A stretch of 64,000 nucleotides of DNA from Kitagawia praeruptora (taxonomy: Eukaryota > Streptophyta > Magnoliopsida > Apiales > Apiaceae): assembly GCA_037693485.1 (NCBI GenBank), contig CM075346.1, forward strand, positions 105,692,501 through 105,756,500, in the 5' to 3' direction. Positions 44,378-55,948 of this stretch are shown here, in pieces (the stretch's first letter is position 1; every line of letters starts with the position of its first letter). The notes under the pieces were generated by a model, which had not been told where the DNA came from, made no database searches, and was given only the letters and a program-made list of their open reading frames with translations. The translations under genes and the position numbers were made by a program.

Positions 44378-45890
44378 CATCGGTGAGATAATGTGCCTTG
44401 GAAAAGTCACTTGAAGGATAGGAATACAAACCGAACATAACAGTTTAAGCTTTTCAGCAGTAAGATGATCCCTGATGGGAAAATAGGCTGCCTGCTTGCA
44501 GAGCTCAAGAAGATCTGAGCCACTATACCCATCACATAAACCAGCTATGTGGTCGAGGTTAATTGAACTGTCTACCTTCTTCCCCTTCAAGATAACCTTC
44601 AATATATCAACTCTACCCCTGTGATCAGGAACTTCAATTTCAAAAGCATGAGGGAAACGTCGAACTATTGCTTCATCAAGTTCTGATAGACTATTAGTGG
44701 CAGCAAGAACCATCACCCTTGCATTTCCTACATAAAATTTCAGAGAAATGAATAGAAGTCCAGTCGAAGATGTTATGACAAGCAAGAGTAACATTTGCAC
44801 TCATTATATTAACTCTAACCCCTGATGTGTTATCCACAGTTATGACATGGAATGTAAAAACTACTTGAATGACTTCAAATCAGGAAATAAACACGAGTCA
44901 CGAACAAAGCTAATTAATGATATTTGGAGAGAACATACGATTAGTGGTGAAACCATCCCACAAGTCCATGAACCCAGTCTTCAAGCTTCTTATATTTTCA
45001 TTGTCTTTAGAATGACACTGACCCAAAAAGCTGTCAACCTCGTCAATGAATATAATAGCAGGCTGGAGTTTATGGGCCAAACTGAATACCGCAGACACTG
45101 CAAAATATTCATCCAATAACTGAACTGGAAGAGAAAAAAACTGATGCATATCTGATTGACAAAATAAGGCAAAAATTATACACTCGCCAAGCTTTTGTGC
45201 ATCACCAAACAAGTTGCTCATTAGACTGGCTTAGAGCAAGGACAATGGTTGTGATAAAATAGATGGAGCAATTGCTATAATATAGCACCAAAAAGTGGTT
45301 TTTGTTGCTAAAATAACAACATGCCTCCAATGATTTGTGCTTTCTTATTTAACTAACTTTTCATGTACCCCACATTTTTAAATACAAATTTAATTTTCCT
45401 ACCTAACTTTGTGTAAATGTAGAAATGATTTCCCATCTTTTTATATTCCCCACTCACTTTTTACCTTTTTTGAGTGTTTCAAAATATAGTTCAATGCTAT
45501 AGTTTGTTATATATATAGCACAAATTATAGCATTGTACTATTTTAGCACAAACTATAGAACATCATTGAATTTCAATATTTTATATTTAATTGGTATAGC
45601 ACAAGATATAGCACACCATTGGCCTTACCCTGACCTTAGGTTAATAAAAATCGCCCCGGATTCTTTTGCAATAGCTTTTGCGAGCATAGTCTTTCCTGTC
45701 CCTGGGGTCCAAATAACAAAACACCTTTTTGAGGACCAAGGAGTTTCCTCTGCGAGAAAAGTTTCGGCCTCCTAAGTGGGAGAATGATCAATTCATGCAG
45801 CGACTGCTTAATCGTTTCCAACCCTCCAATTGAATCAAATTCCACTTCATTGTGATCGGGATTAATAACATCACAAGCTATCACATCTTG
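44378..45890 (-). pseudogene. AAA-ATPase (MSP1/ATAD1-like) pseudogene
   Basis: Minus-strand exons in normal order. About 45890-45640: DVINPDHNEVEFDSIGGLET and LLGPQKGVLLFGP. About 45221-45190: MSNLFGDAQKL. About 45097-44945: QPAIIFIDEVDSFLGQ (Walker B intact). About 44730-44378: NARVMVLAATNSLSELDEAI then VRRFPHAFEIEVPDHRGRVD. The P-loop GPPGTGKT is destroyed: one base is missing after GP, so the frame becomes GPQGQERL. The normal MSKWFGDAQ reads MSNLFGDAQ. The exons between the P-loop and MSN are replaced by a MITE (45232-45636). Working members extract misplaced tail-anchored proteins from the mitochondrial or peroxisomal surface. This copy cannot. Confidence 0.82.
45232..45636. mobile_element. 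MITE inserted in the AAA-ATPase pseudogene
   Basis: The left end AGAGCAAGGACAATGGTTGT and the complement of the right end, AGGGTAAGGCCAATGGTGTG, are similar, with TATAGCAC/GTGCTATA words inside both ends. About 405 bp, AT-rich, non-coding. The exact target duplication was not resolved. Confidence 0.6.
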
Positions 45891-46054
45891 TACATCATTA
45901 TTTCAATCATTAGAAGTAATGAAAACTTCTAACTTTAAAATTAAGATCACATATATATTATAATCTGACTAAGAAAAATATTATGTAAGCTAGATTACTG
46001 CAATAATCGAAAACAAAAAATTAAAACTTTGATAAATTTGTATGCATCATGCAT

Positions 46055-46460
46055 GTTTACACAGGAAAGAATGACAATAATACACCAAAATCAGACAATC
46101 TGTACGAAAATAACACTTTTTGGAATTGGTGGCCAAAAGTACCCCGCAGTTACGCATTTCACAGAAGGGTAATACAAAAAAAAACATGTTACGCATTTCT
46201 CATGTGGGTAAATAATAGAAAATTTTCTCCTATTACCCCTTTTTAAAATGCGTAATAGCATTTACCCATTTTCAAAATGCGTAATAGAGAAGTACTGTTT
46301 CACCTATTACCCCTTTTTAAAATGCGTAATTAGTATAAAACCTATTACCCCTATTTCAAATGCGTAATAGCGGGGTATTTATGGCCACCCTCATCATTTT
46401 GGGGTATTCTTGTAATGGTGGGGTGCATTTTGGGGTATTTATGGTCAAAGCCCTTTACAC
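46055..46460. mobile_element. MITE with internal ATTACGCATTT repeats
   Basis: The left part (ACAATAATACACCAAAATCA … GGTGGCCAAAAGTACCCCGC) and the complement of the right part (ACCATAAATACCCCAAAATG … GGTGGCCATAAATACCCCGC) form about 90-bp imperfect inverted repeats. The middle is a short tandem repeat of CCTATTACCCCTTTTTAAAA plus TGCGTAATAG. Target duplication unclear. Confidence 0.65.
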
Positions 46461-46540
46461 AGTGGAACCTCGTAAGAATTGGTTTTAATGCAACGTCAAC
46501 CAAAACGTTTTGCAATGTCCTTCTTAGCTTTAAGGGCGTT

Positions 46541-46742
46541 TGTTGGCCCATAGAATAGTCTACTTTCAATATCTCTTTTGAGGCCCATTTGTAATAGAAT
46601 AGTCTACTTTCAATGTCTCTTGTAAGGCCCATCTGTAAACCCTATTAATAGACCCTCATTGCCGCACTTGCAGAGAGGGGGGAAAGACTGTTAAACATGG
46701 TATAAACATAGATATAGAAGGAGTAAAATAGCTATTCCAACA
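46541..46742 (+). repeat. Short LTR, 202 bp, with adjacent primer site
   Basis: TGTTGGCC…TTCCAACA termini (TGTTGG/CCAACA), followed directly by TTTGGCGCTAGAAGGAGGGG (46743-46762), the same primer site as in the inverted-LTR element at 7776-12781. Inside it is a 47-bp-scale tandem duplication of TAGAATAGTCTACTTTCAAT. No downstream partner LTR was found within the window. Confidence 0.65.
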
Positions 46743-46763
46743 TTTGGCGCTAGAAGGAGGGGT

Positions 46764-48360
46764 GAACCTTCGATCTAAATTCTCCGTCAACTCCGATCTA
46801 TGGCTCTTGAGAAGCTTCAAAGTGCAAATTAGTTCGATATTCACCGAATTGTGCAGTGTGACGACGATCGATGTAATTCCTTTCTCTGCAAATCTCCATT
46901 GGCTCCACGTTTTTCACAAATCTCCGCTCCTTCTTACTCCCCATAAGATGAAGCTGCTTAAGGTCATCGACAATCTCTGCTTAATTTTTCGAGAGTTATT
47001 CGTATTTGATATTGTTTGTTGAATTCCTGATGCTTTCATGTGTTTTGTGATAAGTTTTAGATGCATTCTATGCCTGATGTGCTTGGATCAACTTGATTTG
47101 TATAAGCTATTTTTTAAAATTTGAGATGAAGTTGTGGATCTCAGTTAACTTGGATATTTTGTTGTTTGAACTGATCATCGAATTTTTAGAGCTATTTTCA
47201 TAATTTATCTCATGTGTTTGGATTCCGGATGATTTAATAAGTTTATATTTGTTTAGATGCTTTTTTTTGTGTATGTCCTTGGATCAACATACTCTGTACA
47301 AATATATTGAACCGGAGATGATGTTGTAAATCTCAAAGGACTTGAATAGTGTTCTGTTTTCTGAATTTCTCTCAAGTTGTGATCATCAAATTGTTGCTCA
47401 TGTTAGCTTTTGACTCGATAGTTTCAAAGATTTGTCATGTGAATATGTTTGGTTCAAGTTATAAGCATGAATTTTGTTATCAAACTACAGTAATGATTAC
47501 CACTACATGCTCCGGGGTTTTGGCTTGAACAATATCAATTCTACCTTTAATATTCTACATCGCAATATCTTATATGAATCCTTTTTTATTGACAAGTGCT
47601 ACTGCTGTGTTCCAATTTAATTTTCTTCTTTAAGTACTCTAATTCTCAGGTTATTTGTTTGACGTTGACTCGTAATTTTATGATTTAGATCCCTTAAATC
47701 TGAATTTCGACATGCTAAGTGAAAATCAATTGAATTGTTATGTTCACATATACTTCTCCTGAGATGAATACATATATACATCAAATGCTTTGGTATATTG
47801 TTTACTACTTGCGCATTTGCATTTCAAAAAATTGAGACACATCAGAATATGAGTCTGATAACAACCCGGGCGCGATGTCATGGCACTCTCGAGGTCGGTT
47901 ACCCCTCCTCACGTGACTCGATGCTCTCCCTTCTCATCTCGAGGCTTTCCATTGCTCTCAATGTTGTCAATCATCTCTCTAACAAACATCAGCTGTGTCA
48001 AATGAGCTTGGAGCTGGACATATGCTCCAACAAGTACACATCTCGTACAAAGTAAAATACCCTGCCATGAGGTCCATCCTCCTGTTGGCACGAGGTTGTC
48101 AAACCCGACAAACACCAATTCGGACATCGCCAAAAATGAATTTAAGAATTCGCTGAAAATGCACCTACTAAACTTGCCAAGATCGAATTCACTAACACTC
48201 GCCTGAAATGAATTTACGAACTCGAGTAATGCTAAACTATACAAATCTCCAGGAATGGATACAATCTCCAAACCCTGCCAAATAGTACCTCCCATGGTCT
48301 GACTCCAAGACGAGATTGACAACGGAAGACCATTTTTCGTAAAAGACTCCAAATATGATC
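46764..48360 (+). other. Non-coding sequence downstream of the short LTR
   Basis: No retroviral protein domain found. It could be the interior of a non-autonomous LTR element or unrelated DNA. The open stretches near 47800-48350 do not resemble any family I know. Confidence 0.35.
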
Positions 48361-48364
48361 ATAA

Positions 48365-48515
48365 TCTCCCAAGGTCAAAATCTATACCATCACAAGGTCA
48401 AAATTCAGACCATTACGATATCAAAATCTAGACCATTGCAAGGTCAACATTCGGACCATCAAAAGGTCAAAATCCGGACCATCGCAAGGTCAAAAACTTG
48501 ACAAAGGTCCAAGTT
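48365..48515 (+). repeat. Minisatellite, about 24-bp unit
   Basis: Six to seven units of CAAGGTCAAAATCCGGACCAT-like sequence, trimmed consensus AAGGTCAAAATC.GGACCAT. An isolated further unit (ACCATCACAAGGTCAAAAAC) lies at about 50714. Confidence 0.8.
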
Positions 48516-51500
48516 CAAAGCCCATGAAGGCTCGATAAAATGATCTCAAAGGGCCATAAAACGTGACAAAAACACATTAGAAAGCTCTCCAATAGTGGCT
48601 CTAAAAAAAACAACTCAGAGCTCGTCATAAAGGCTCAAAAGCTCTACACCAGCGAACTTAAAAGTTGGGCATAAAAATTTACGTACCTGATGAATCTTCA
48701 GTGAAATTTGATTGCCAAGAAAAAGTCTGGATCCGCAAGGAGCTGCTTCATGTTGCTAATGTTCGGACGTATTGTAATTGAACCTGAGGTGTCCACGATG
48801 CTCATATGATATTGTTCCAACTTAATGAAGTAGCAGTTACAATTACAAGATGAATCTGGTACCCCGTTTATTAAATAAAACATGATATCATCTTGCAAAT
48901 ATCATATTTTTTAATGCATTTTTATTGCTATATATTACTCTCTAAAGCTCAGTTGATGTGTTAACTTTTATATGACACCTACCATGCTTTCCTGCTAATC
49001 TAGTACAAGTGTATAACTGTTTTAAACGACTAGAACAACTTTGTAAATAAAATTGCCAGTTCAATCTCTGGAGGCATTGGAGCTAACTATTGTATGGTTA
49101 CTACTTTTGTGATGGCTTACAAGTCTAGGTTTCTTCTTTGATGATTGTAACCAGACAAAGTTTCAACAAAACTTTCGTTTCTTAGCAGCATGACAAGTCC
49201 TCAAGGGCTCCGTGCAGTTAAACTGGACATGTTGTACAGTTCGAAGTCATTAAACTTCCATTCTTGAGCTTACTGAACATGTTGTACAACTCGAAGTCCC
49301 TGAAGTTGCAATTAAAAAATCAAGTGGCACGAGCCAACCATACAATATTAAACAACTACCTGGATTTCTTAACGAGAGGAACATCAACTATAAAGGCAAG
49401 TCCAAGTTAGATGATGTCAATGCGAAAATTGGCTCGAGTCTCATTTAAAGGACATCAGGTCATTCTTTTCTCGACAAATAAATTTATCATGCTATATTCA
49501 TTTGATTATCATTTTTTGAAGCACTACTAACGATCTATTATGCATTCCTAACGATCTGTTTCAAGTACTATTAGTGAATGGAACAGCTATGTATTATTAC
49601 ATAACTCCTTTGTGAGATGCGATGAAGTCACCTAGAGCGAGCTACAAATTTCAGTATAAAAGTTTAATACATCTGTTGCCTACGAGATCTGAAAGAAGAG
49701 TGATTCTGAACAATTAATTACAAGTTAAAGGAAACATCAGCTTTAATTTTACACTTGTTTTCATGTTATTGGCAAAAACTTTGTCCAATGAAATTTCATA
49801 TTTCCAGAAGTATGCAAATATAGAGCTAGCTGTACATAGTTCAGATGCGATACTTGATATAAACAACTTGTCTCTAGCTAAGTTAAGCTGTATAGTGCCA
49901 TGCCTGCTCTCAATGTAAATGCTCATTATTGCTAACAACACATATTTTACTTGTGTGTTCATAGTAAACTTGAAGCAAACTGTTTAAAAAGAAACGGAGC
50001 CACCCAAAGGATACAAATTCAATACAATCCTTTTATTATAATTCTTCAGATATCATCTTTTGAAGCACTTGTTATTTTATATTACTCCGGAAAACTTTGT
50101 TGATTTGTCAATGATTATACGGCATCTATTATGCTTTCACGGTGATTTAATTTAAATGTTTTGAGTGACTGAATCCTATAATTTCTTGATGGAAACTGCA
50201 ACACTCAATAATCCTATGCATATTATTCTTAACTTAAAGCAATCTGACTACTGTAAACTTCTCCAATATGCTCAGCTGGTTTGTTAATGATTACATGACA
50301 TATTCCATGCTTTTCTAAAAATTGTTTCAAGTGCTTCAAGTGACTGGAACAGCTTTGTGCAAAGGAAAAATGGCCATATCAATTCTAGAGGCATTTTCGT
50401 CGATGACAAAGCTCCACTACAAAGTTTCTTTGAACATCAGCAAATCATTATCAAGTATTGTCCTGTGCTATGCTGTACATCTATAAAAATGAAGAAAAGA
50501 TCTGACGAAACAATAACATGAAGCTCCCTGCTAAAGTTGTGCTTTCTAGGAACAATTTTGTCGCATAAACTTCTAAAAACGCCTCAAGCTACTGTTGCCT
50601 CGTCTGATCTTTCTATAGTACGTGGTCAATAATCTGAGGTTCCCTTCTCGAATCTGAGGCAAGACATCATCTAAACTCCCAGTTCTCGAAATGGGCGAAG
50701 CTGTCTTCTTGAAACCATCACAAGGTCAAAAACTTGACGAAGAAGCTGGATATTTCATATATTATGTGACACCAAGTCTTCTGACTAAAATTATTACAAC
50801 ATGATCATGCCTCTTGAGATGCGTACCTGATACGTTATAGCAGGTTCTTAATCATACATGTCAGCAAACTCGTCGTTGTTTGAGGGGGAAGACAAAGCCC
50901 AGGAACAAACTGACAGCCCTTGCAATTACATATGTATCCTCTCTAAAAAAAACTTTGAGACAAATGTGCTATCGTTTAATCTTCAGCTCTCTGATATGAT
51001 GCCAGATTTTCCATAAATAGTTCCGTTCTCTTTAATGGTGCCTGAGTGCTGTCGCATTGTTATAATATAAAGATGTATAACATTGTAGCTATAGGCCAAT
51101 TTTTATCTACTTCACAACAAATGGAAATTGGCCTGGCTAGATAACTTCAAAATTGTAACTTTTTAAATGTTAAATATCCAAATGTTCAGATGAGATGTGC
51201 TATTTTTAAGTTTTTTATATTATGTATGTTGCTATTTTATGCAAGTTTAACATGTATTTTGTGCGGTTGGAAGAAGAAATTTGAGAACTAAAATTCATTA
51301 TAATGATCGAAATGAGGTAGCTTTCTTTACAATTTTGTTGTACCGTTCTTCATTAATCTCTAGCTTTTAAAAAAAGTGTACAGTGTTTTATGTATGATTT
51401 ATCATTACATCAATAGTTGATGTGTAATGAATAGCAGTGTAAGTTTGTCATGTCCGTCTAGAAGAATTCAAGGCCTTTGCGAAAAAATGTTATGAAAAAT

Positions 51501-52610
51501 GTTATGGGTAATTTTATTCCTCGCATTCACATATTTATGTGCTCACAGAGCTTATCTATCTCTATTAGGCTATGTAATGCTTATGCAGTGTTTGCATTGC
51601 AGAACTAATGCATATTCATCTTATATTGTTGCTTTTGATCAAGTAACAATCTTTTCTCAAATTTATGTTTGTTCGTTCAATATGTTTGAATATGAAACTA
51701 TTTTTTTTCATGCTAGACTTTATCTTTTTCTTCAGAACAAGATAATTTCTGCCTCATTCGTGTTATAACTTACTGCATGCATTGGATGTTTCGAGAGAGC
51801 AAGTAATACTTTAAAGCATCTTATGTTCATTATGGTCTTTGCATTGATTTAATTTAGTAGTTAGAGGGCTTTGTCTGAGAGATGCGTGTATCGATTTATA
51901 AAAAATTATCCATATTTGTGTTTGTTCAGTGTCATTTCCCTGTATTTCGATGATACTACTTTTCTTTTACTCATTCAACTATGTAGAGTTTCACCTATGT
52001 ATGTGTTGGTAAGTAGGAAAATTTTTTATGTTATAATTCATAATTGTTTTATGTAGTAATATGTTAAAATAATTGACAGGTGTAGATTTGGATATATTCC
52101 CACATGGTGCTGGGTAGACATTCTAACAATACTCTTGCTTATGATCATGTAGGGAATTTATGTGTATATATAGTGATATATGATCGTGGTTTATTCTTTG
52201 CAATATGATGCATTTACGATGTTAATGTGTTGTGCAAACATCCCGGTGAAGGCCCTTCTCTCAATCTTATTCTTCCATTTTTAAGTGCATATTATATCAA
52301 CCATGTTTGCAGATTATCAAGCATGAAAGATGTTTCTAAATATTGCGGCTTATAATGGCCAATTAGATATTGCAGCTTATAATGGCCAATTATTGCTTGC
52401 AGGTAGTGCTGGCAAAGTGGCAAGTGGCAATGACCTAAAAATGCCTTAGTATTTGAAGTTTATTACCAAATTTACTACTTTGTATATCTAAATATTAGTA
52501 TGGATAATGGATACCAGTAGCAATATATTGTTACATGTGCCTTATGAATTATAATATTTCATTACATTTTTACTTCTTGATTGTTGTTTGTCATGATCTT
52601 AACGGTTGTT
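48516..52610. other. Long non-coding stretch with degenerate dispersed repeats
   Basis: Four degraded relatives of one passage occur at about 48955-49080, 49520-49600, 50100-50210 and 50285-50420, sharing words such as TCAAGTGACTGGAACAGCTT or close variants and ATGCTTTC. No gene, RNA gene or clear terminus was recognised in the rest. Confidence 0.4.
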
Positions 52611-53130
52611 CACTACATCAAATTTTGGCTTCCGTCACATCAAATATGTGTGGCTAAGCACTTTCCGTCACGTTTTAATTTTTCAGCAAAGTGTGACCTA
52701 AGGTCTGATCATTTTACGCCCCCTACGACCACACCCCAGCTGTGTGGCTGTAACTCAAAACGGAGTGACTAAAGCATACCACCCCTTGGGTCTGACAGCC
52801 CCCATTTTAAGCTCAAAAGTGTGACTAAATACCAGCTTGAAGTCACAGGATGCGTCGTGGGTAAAGAGAAATAATAATGTGGCTAAATAACAACATTCAT
52901 CAAGGCTTAGTTTTGGTCGCACTATTTATTGGTAAATCGTGGCAAAAAACTTGGGTATGGCCACATTTTATAATTTTTGTGTGGTCGTTTCTATGTTTTA
53001 TATACTATTAAACAATTGCTTTTAGTCACTAATAATTGTAGTAACTATAGTTCTGGCTAAAACCTATTTTTATAGAATTTTTGTAATATATAGTGTGGCT
53101 ACAGGATAGTAATAGCCACACACACTAAAT
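52611..53130 (+). mobile_element. CACTA-like terminus with subterminal repeats
   Basis: Begins CACTACATCAAATTTTGGCT and is followed by many TGTGGCTAA/TGTGACTAAA/GTGGCCAC words over 500 bp, as in CACTA subterminal regions. The opposite terminus was not found, so the element may be truncated or extend unrecognised. Confidence 0.45.
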
Positions 53131-53910
53131 TAAACAAGGTTTTATTTGTATTATAAATTATCCATAATAAATAATAATACCAAAATGCCAAAATTGAAAC
53201 ACAATTCTATTCTAAAATTCAAGCCATACATAATCCCTAACAACATTGAAATATCGGATTCATGGTGCAACCAAATGATAATGCAGATATAAACGAGATT
53301 TGTCCTATTTTACATGCTTATCAGCAAACCTCAAGCACTCTAATAGATTGTGCAAATTATGTACAACATATTTTAGTTCTATTTTCATCCGTCTGTATTT
53401 TTCAATCACTTCAAAGAGAGGATCTACAGCATCTGATGCTTCCTAGAACCAGTAGATGATACACTTCAATAAAGCTCATGTAGTTGCATCTTGGAGTCTT
53501 CCACTTTAGCCACATAATCTACTGCATTGGAGCTATGAAACATGGGATATTCACCAAAAATTTGACACAATATGATCTTTGATTATTCTGTCATCATATG
53601 AATTGCTCATTTCTAGTTTCACCTGCATTTTCCAAAACTTAACATTAATAAAGAGCTTTTAAGAAATCTTAAGAACCAACAGGCGAACAGTTACCCAGCC
53701 TACCTTTTGTGTTTGCTATTTGTAACAGTTGAGGATTATGGGTTGTTGTGCCAATTTCTCTTTCTTTAGTTGATGAACCAATTATTAATTTGCTTTAGCT
53801 GCAAGCCTGTTTCTTGCACCAATCTTGCTTTATCCTCCTCCTGAAATAACATGACAACTAAATGAGCTTAAATATCAAGCAAGAAACAAGTAACATAATA
53901 CCTTTATATA
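53131..53910. other. 3' flank of the phosphatase pseudogene
   Basis: No supported frame. Probably former 3' untranslated and intergenic sequence of the minus-strand gene above it. Confidence 0.4.
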
Positions 53911-54620
53911 TCAAATATAAAGATCTATCACAGACCAGGCAAGGCCACCATATTGAACGAGCCTAATGCCAGTGTCTACATCAAATGAATCCTGATTGAT
54001 GAAAAATAAAAGCTTTTGAAGATAACCTGACTATTTTGCTTCAGCTGACTGTTTGCCTGTTGGTGAATAAACTAGAGCTGGGACATAGCTAGTTGATCGA
54101 ATTGGGATGCCCAAGGCATTTGTCGATATCGGAAGAGTCCATTTTGCAATAGTCTTGCTACAGAACTTGACAAGTAGTATAGTAGAAATCCCAACAAGAA
54201 CTCTGCCTGCATACACAGGTATTGAGAGCTGTGAGGTAAAGATGCGGGGAACGCTTTCGTGGTGAAACTGATGGTAGGTTTGTTGGACCCCAGCTACCTG
54301 CCCAACACAAATAATTTGCTCTATAAGATTTTATACCTTGTATACACACATAATGCACAAGGAAATACTTAAGACATCTCTATTCTCGGGCCACTAAAGA
54401 ATTAACCCACTCACAACAACTAGTTAACAACAAGAGCATTCAAAATAATGGCACAAAGTAATATGAAACATAATATGTTATGACCGTGTAGTTCTACACT
54501 TATAATTCCCAAGGCCACACCACTAAAGGCTGTATGATACTCAAAACTTGGAGTTGGATTCTCTGGTTTTGGATACGTAAAGAGCAACAAGAAAGTAAGT
54601 GCAGACCAAAATGATGTGAC
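53911..54620 (-). pseudogene. Long-chain-base-1-phosphate phosphatase 3' exons, broken
   Basis: Exon 54620-54504 encodes TSFWSALTFLLLFTYPKPEN and PTPSFEYHTAFSGVALGI. Exon 54297-53911 starts at a good acceptor and encodes VAGVQQTYHQFHHESVPRIF, VGISTILLVKFCSKTIAKWT and LGIPIRSTSYVPAL, then after a TAG at about 54030 continues SGYLQKLLFFINQDSFDVDT. These match plant sphingoid-base-phosphate phosphatases (LCB-1-P phosphatase, ER membrane). Defects: the donor after ALGI reads ATAAGT where GTAAGT is expected; a Gln codon is now TAG; the end after GLAWSVIDL is changed. The 5' exons with the catalytic phosphatase motifs are absent. The LTR element at 54800 lies 180 bp upstream. Confidence 0.8.
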
Positions 54621-54799
54621 TGCAAGGAAATCCAAAATTAGTCGTAAGAACCAAAAAATAAAGCATAGGATTACAAGGTAACAATTGATATCTATTTCTT
54701 TGAATTAAAGGTTTACTGATGTTATACAAATCTAAAAACAGTACACCGAAATTTCAAATGTACATATATTGCAAGATACATATAAGCTAGCTAACACAC

Positions 54800-55171
54800 T
54801 GTAACCAACCTCTTGGTTATTATCGACAATATCGGATCTCTCAACATACGATTTCGAATCAACGGGATAATAAATCGGAAATGACATTGAAATAAACTAA
54901 AAAACTGGAATTAAGAGACTGGAAAGGGATAAACTGTATTGAACAACAAGTGCTGAATGTAAATAACAGAATTAAAAATACAACGGAAAGGAAATGAAAA
55001 TAAAAACAAGTTTCTTCTTCTTCGATAAGTGCTCAGGGGAAGACAAGATCAATATATATAGCTAGGCCCTATTGGACTTCACTTGACTTGAGCTTGTAAT
55101 TTTAGATTAACAGATGGCCCAATTGATCATAATGCTAGCCCATTTGGCCCACATATCTCCAGCTGGTTACA
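54800..55171 (-). repeat. 3' LTR of the CDC45-carrying element, 372 bp
   Basis: TGTAACCAACCTC…AGCTGGTTACA; TGTAACC/GGTTACA terminal repeats. Same length as the partner at 58333-58704, with five substitutions seen by eye (for example TTATT/TTATA near the start). Confidence 0.92.
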
Positions 55172-55808
55172 ATTCCTTTCCCTTAAAATTATCCTTGTCC
55201 TCGAGGATAGTTGAATTTCGAAGAATACATTGGTAGCAACAGAACTTTCCAGGATCAAATACTAATGTAGTAACACTCCAAAACCAAGCAGTTGCTAGCC
55301 TCTTGACAATAGTTGAAAGTAAGTAATTCCGATTTTGAGTCCAATAAGACAATGTCTCTCCAAATTTTCCAGATTCACTATTACCATTACCGAAACTCTT
55401 ACGCGTCTTAGGAGTATGATCCTTCCACTTTTTCTCCAAGCTCCAGGAAGGATAATTAGAATCATGTTGCACAACAAGCTTGTCCAGTAGCACATACCTT
55501 AGCAATTTAAGTGGAGCACCATCACTATAGTCACTTATATTGCCCTGCTCCTTTGTAACAACAACAAGCTTTACTAAAGTAACACCATAAACAAATGAAT
55601 TTCCTGGATCAAATAATAGTGTTATTAAACTCCAATACCAAGCACTAGCCATTCCTTCCATAATTGTTACCTTGAGCCCAAACACAAATATCATTCGATA
55701 ACTATAAAGGTAGTACTGGCAATAGCAAACTTCAAACAACCCTCTTTTGATGACATCATAGTACCTCCACCCTCTGCATAGCTCAAACCTCCAACAATCA
55801 AAAACCAA
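55167..55808 (-). CDS. Second open frame of the LTR element, repeated FDPG modules
   Basis: 213 codons, overlapping the LTR edge by a few bases at its end. It contains two copies of one module: MASAWYWSLITLLFDPGNSF and LATAWFWSVTTLVFDPGKF, the second ending ILEDKDNFKGKEL. A similar block ends the large upstream frame (IISIFDPGGGLSYC … YILEDNDTLRERIF). The LEDK…KG ending is like the C-terminus of some plant Ty3 polyproteins. Function unknown; it may be degenerate pol. Whether it is translated is unclear. Confidence 0.45.
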   Translation of the reverse strand: MVFDCWRFELCRGWRYYDVIKRGLFEVCYCQYYLYSYRMIFVFGLKVTIMEGMASAWYWSLITLLFDPGNSFVYGVTLVKLVVVTKEQGNISDYSDGAPLKLLRYVLLDKLVVQHDSNYPSWSLEKKWKDHTPKTRKSFGNGNSESGKFGETLSYWTQNRNYLLSTIVKRLATAWFWSVTTLVFDPGKFCCYQCILRNSTILEDKDNFKGKEL

Positions 55809-55948
55809 GAGAATTTATCAGCTGACATGGCTCCATTAAATAAATCAGACCTTGTAACATTACATAGTGCAGGACCAACAGTGTCAAAAGCTATACACAT
55901 ATTTGTAGCTTCCAGAATTATATTAAGCTTAATAATACTATGGCATGA

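Noticed and set aside
47798..48352. Frames of 85 and 147 codons on opposite strands
   Set aside because: Overlapping each other, with no homology I can name and no promoter or splice context.
52611..53094. Complete small CACTA with right end at ATATAGTG
   Set aside because: The proposed right end matches the left poorly and the 3-bp flanks differ (GTT versus TGG), so only the left end is reported.
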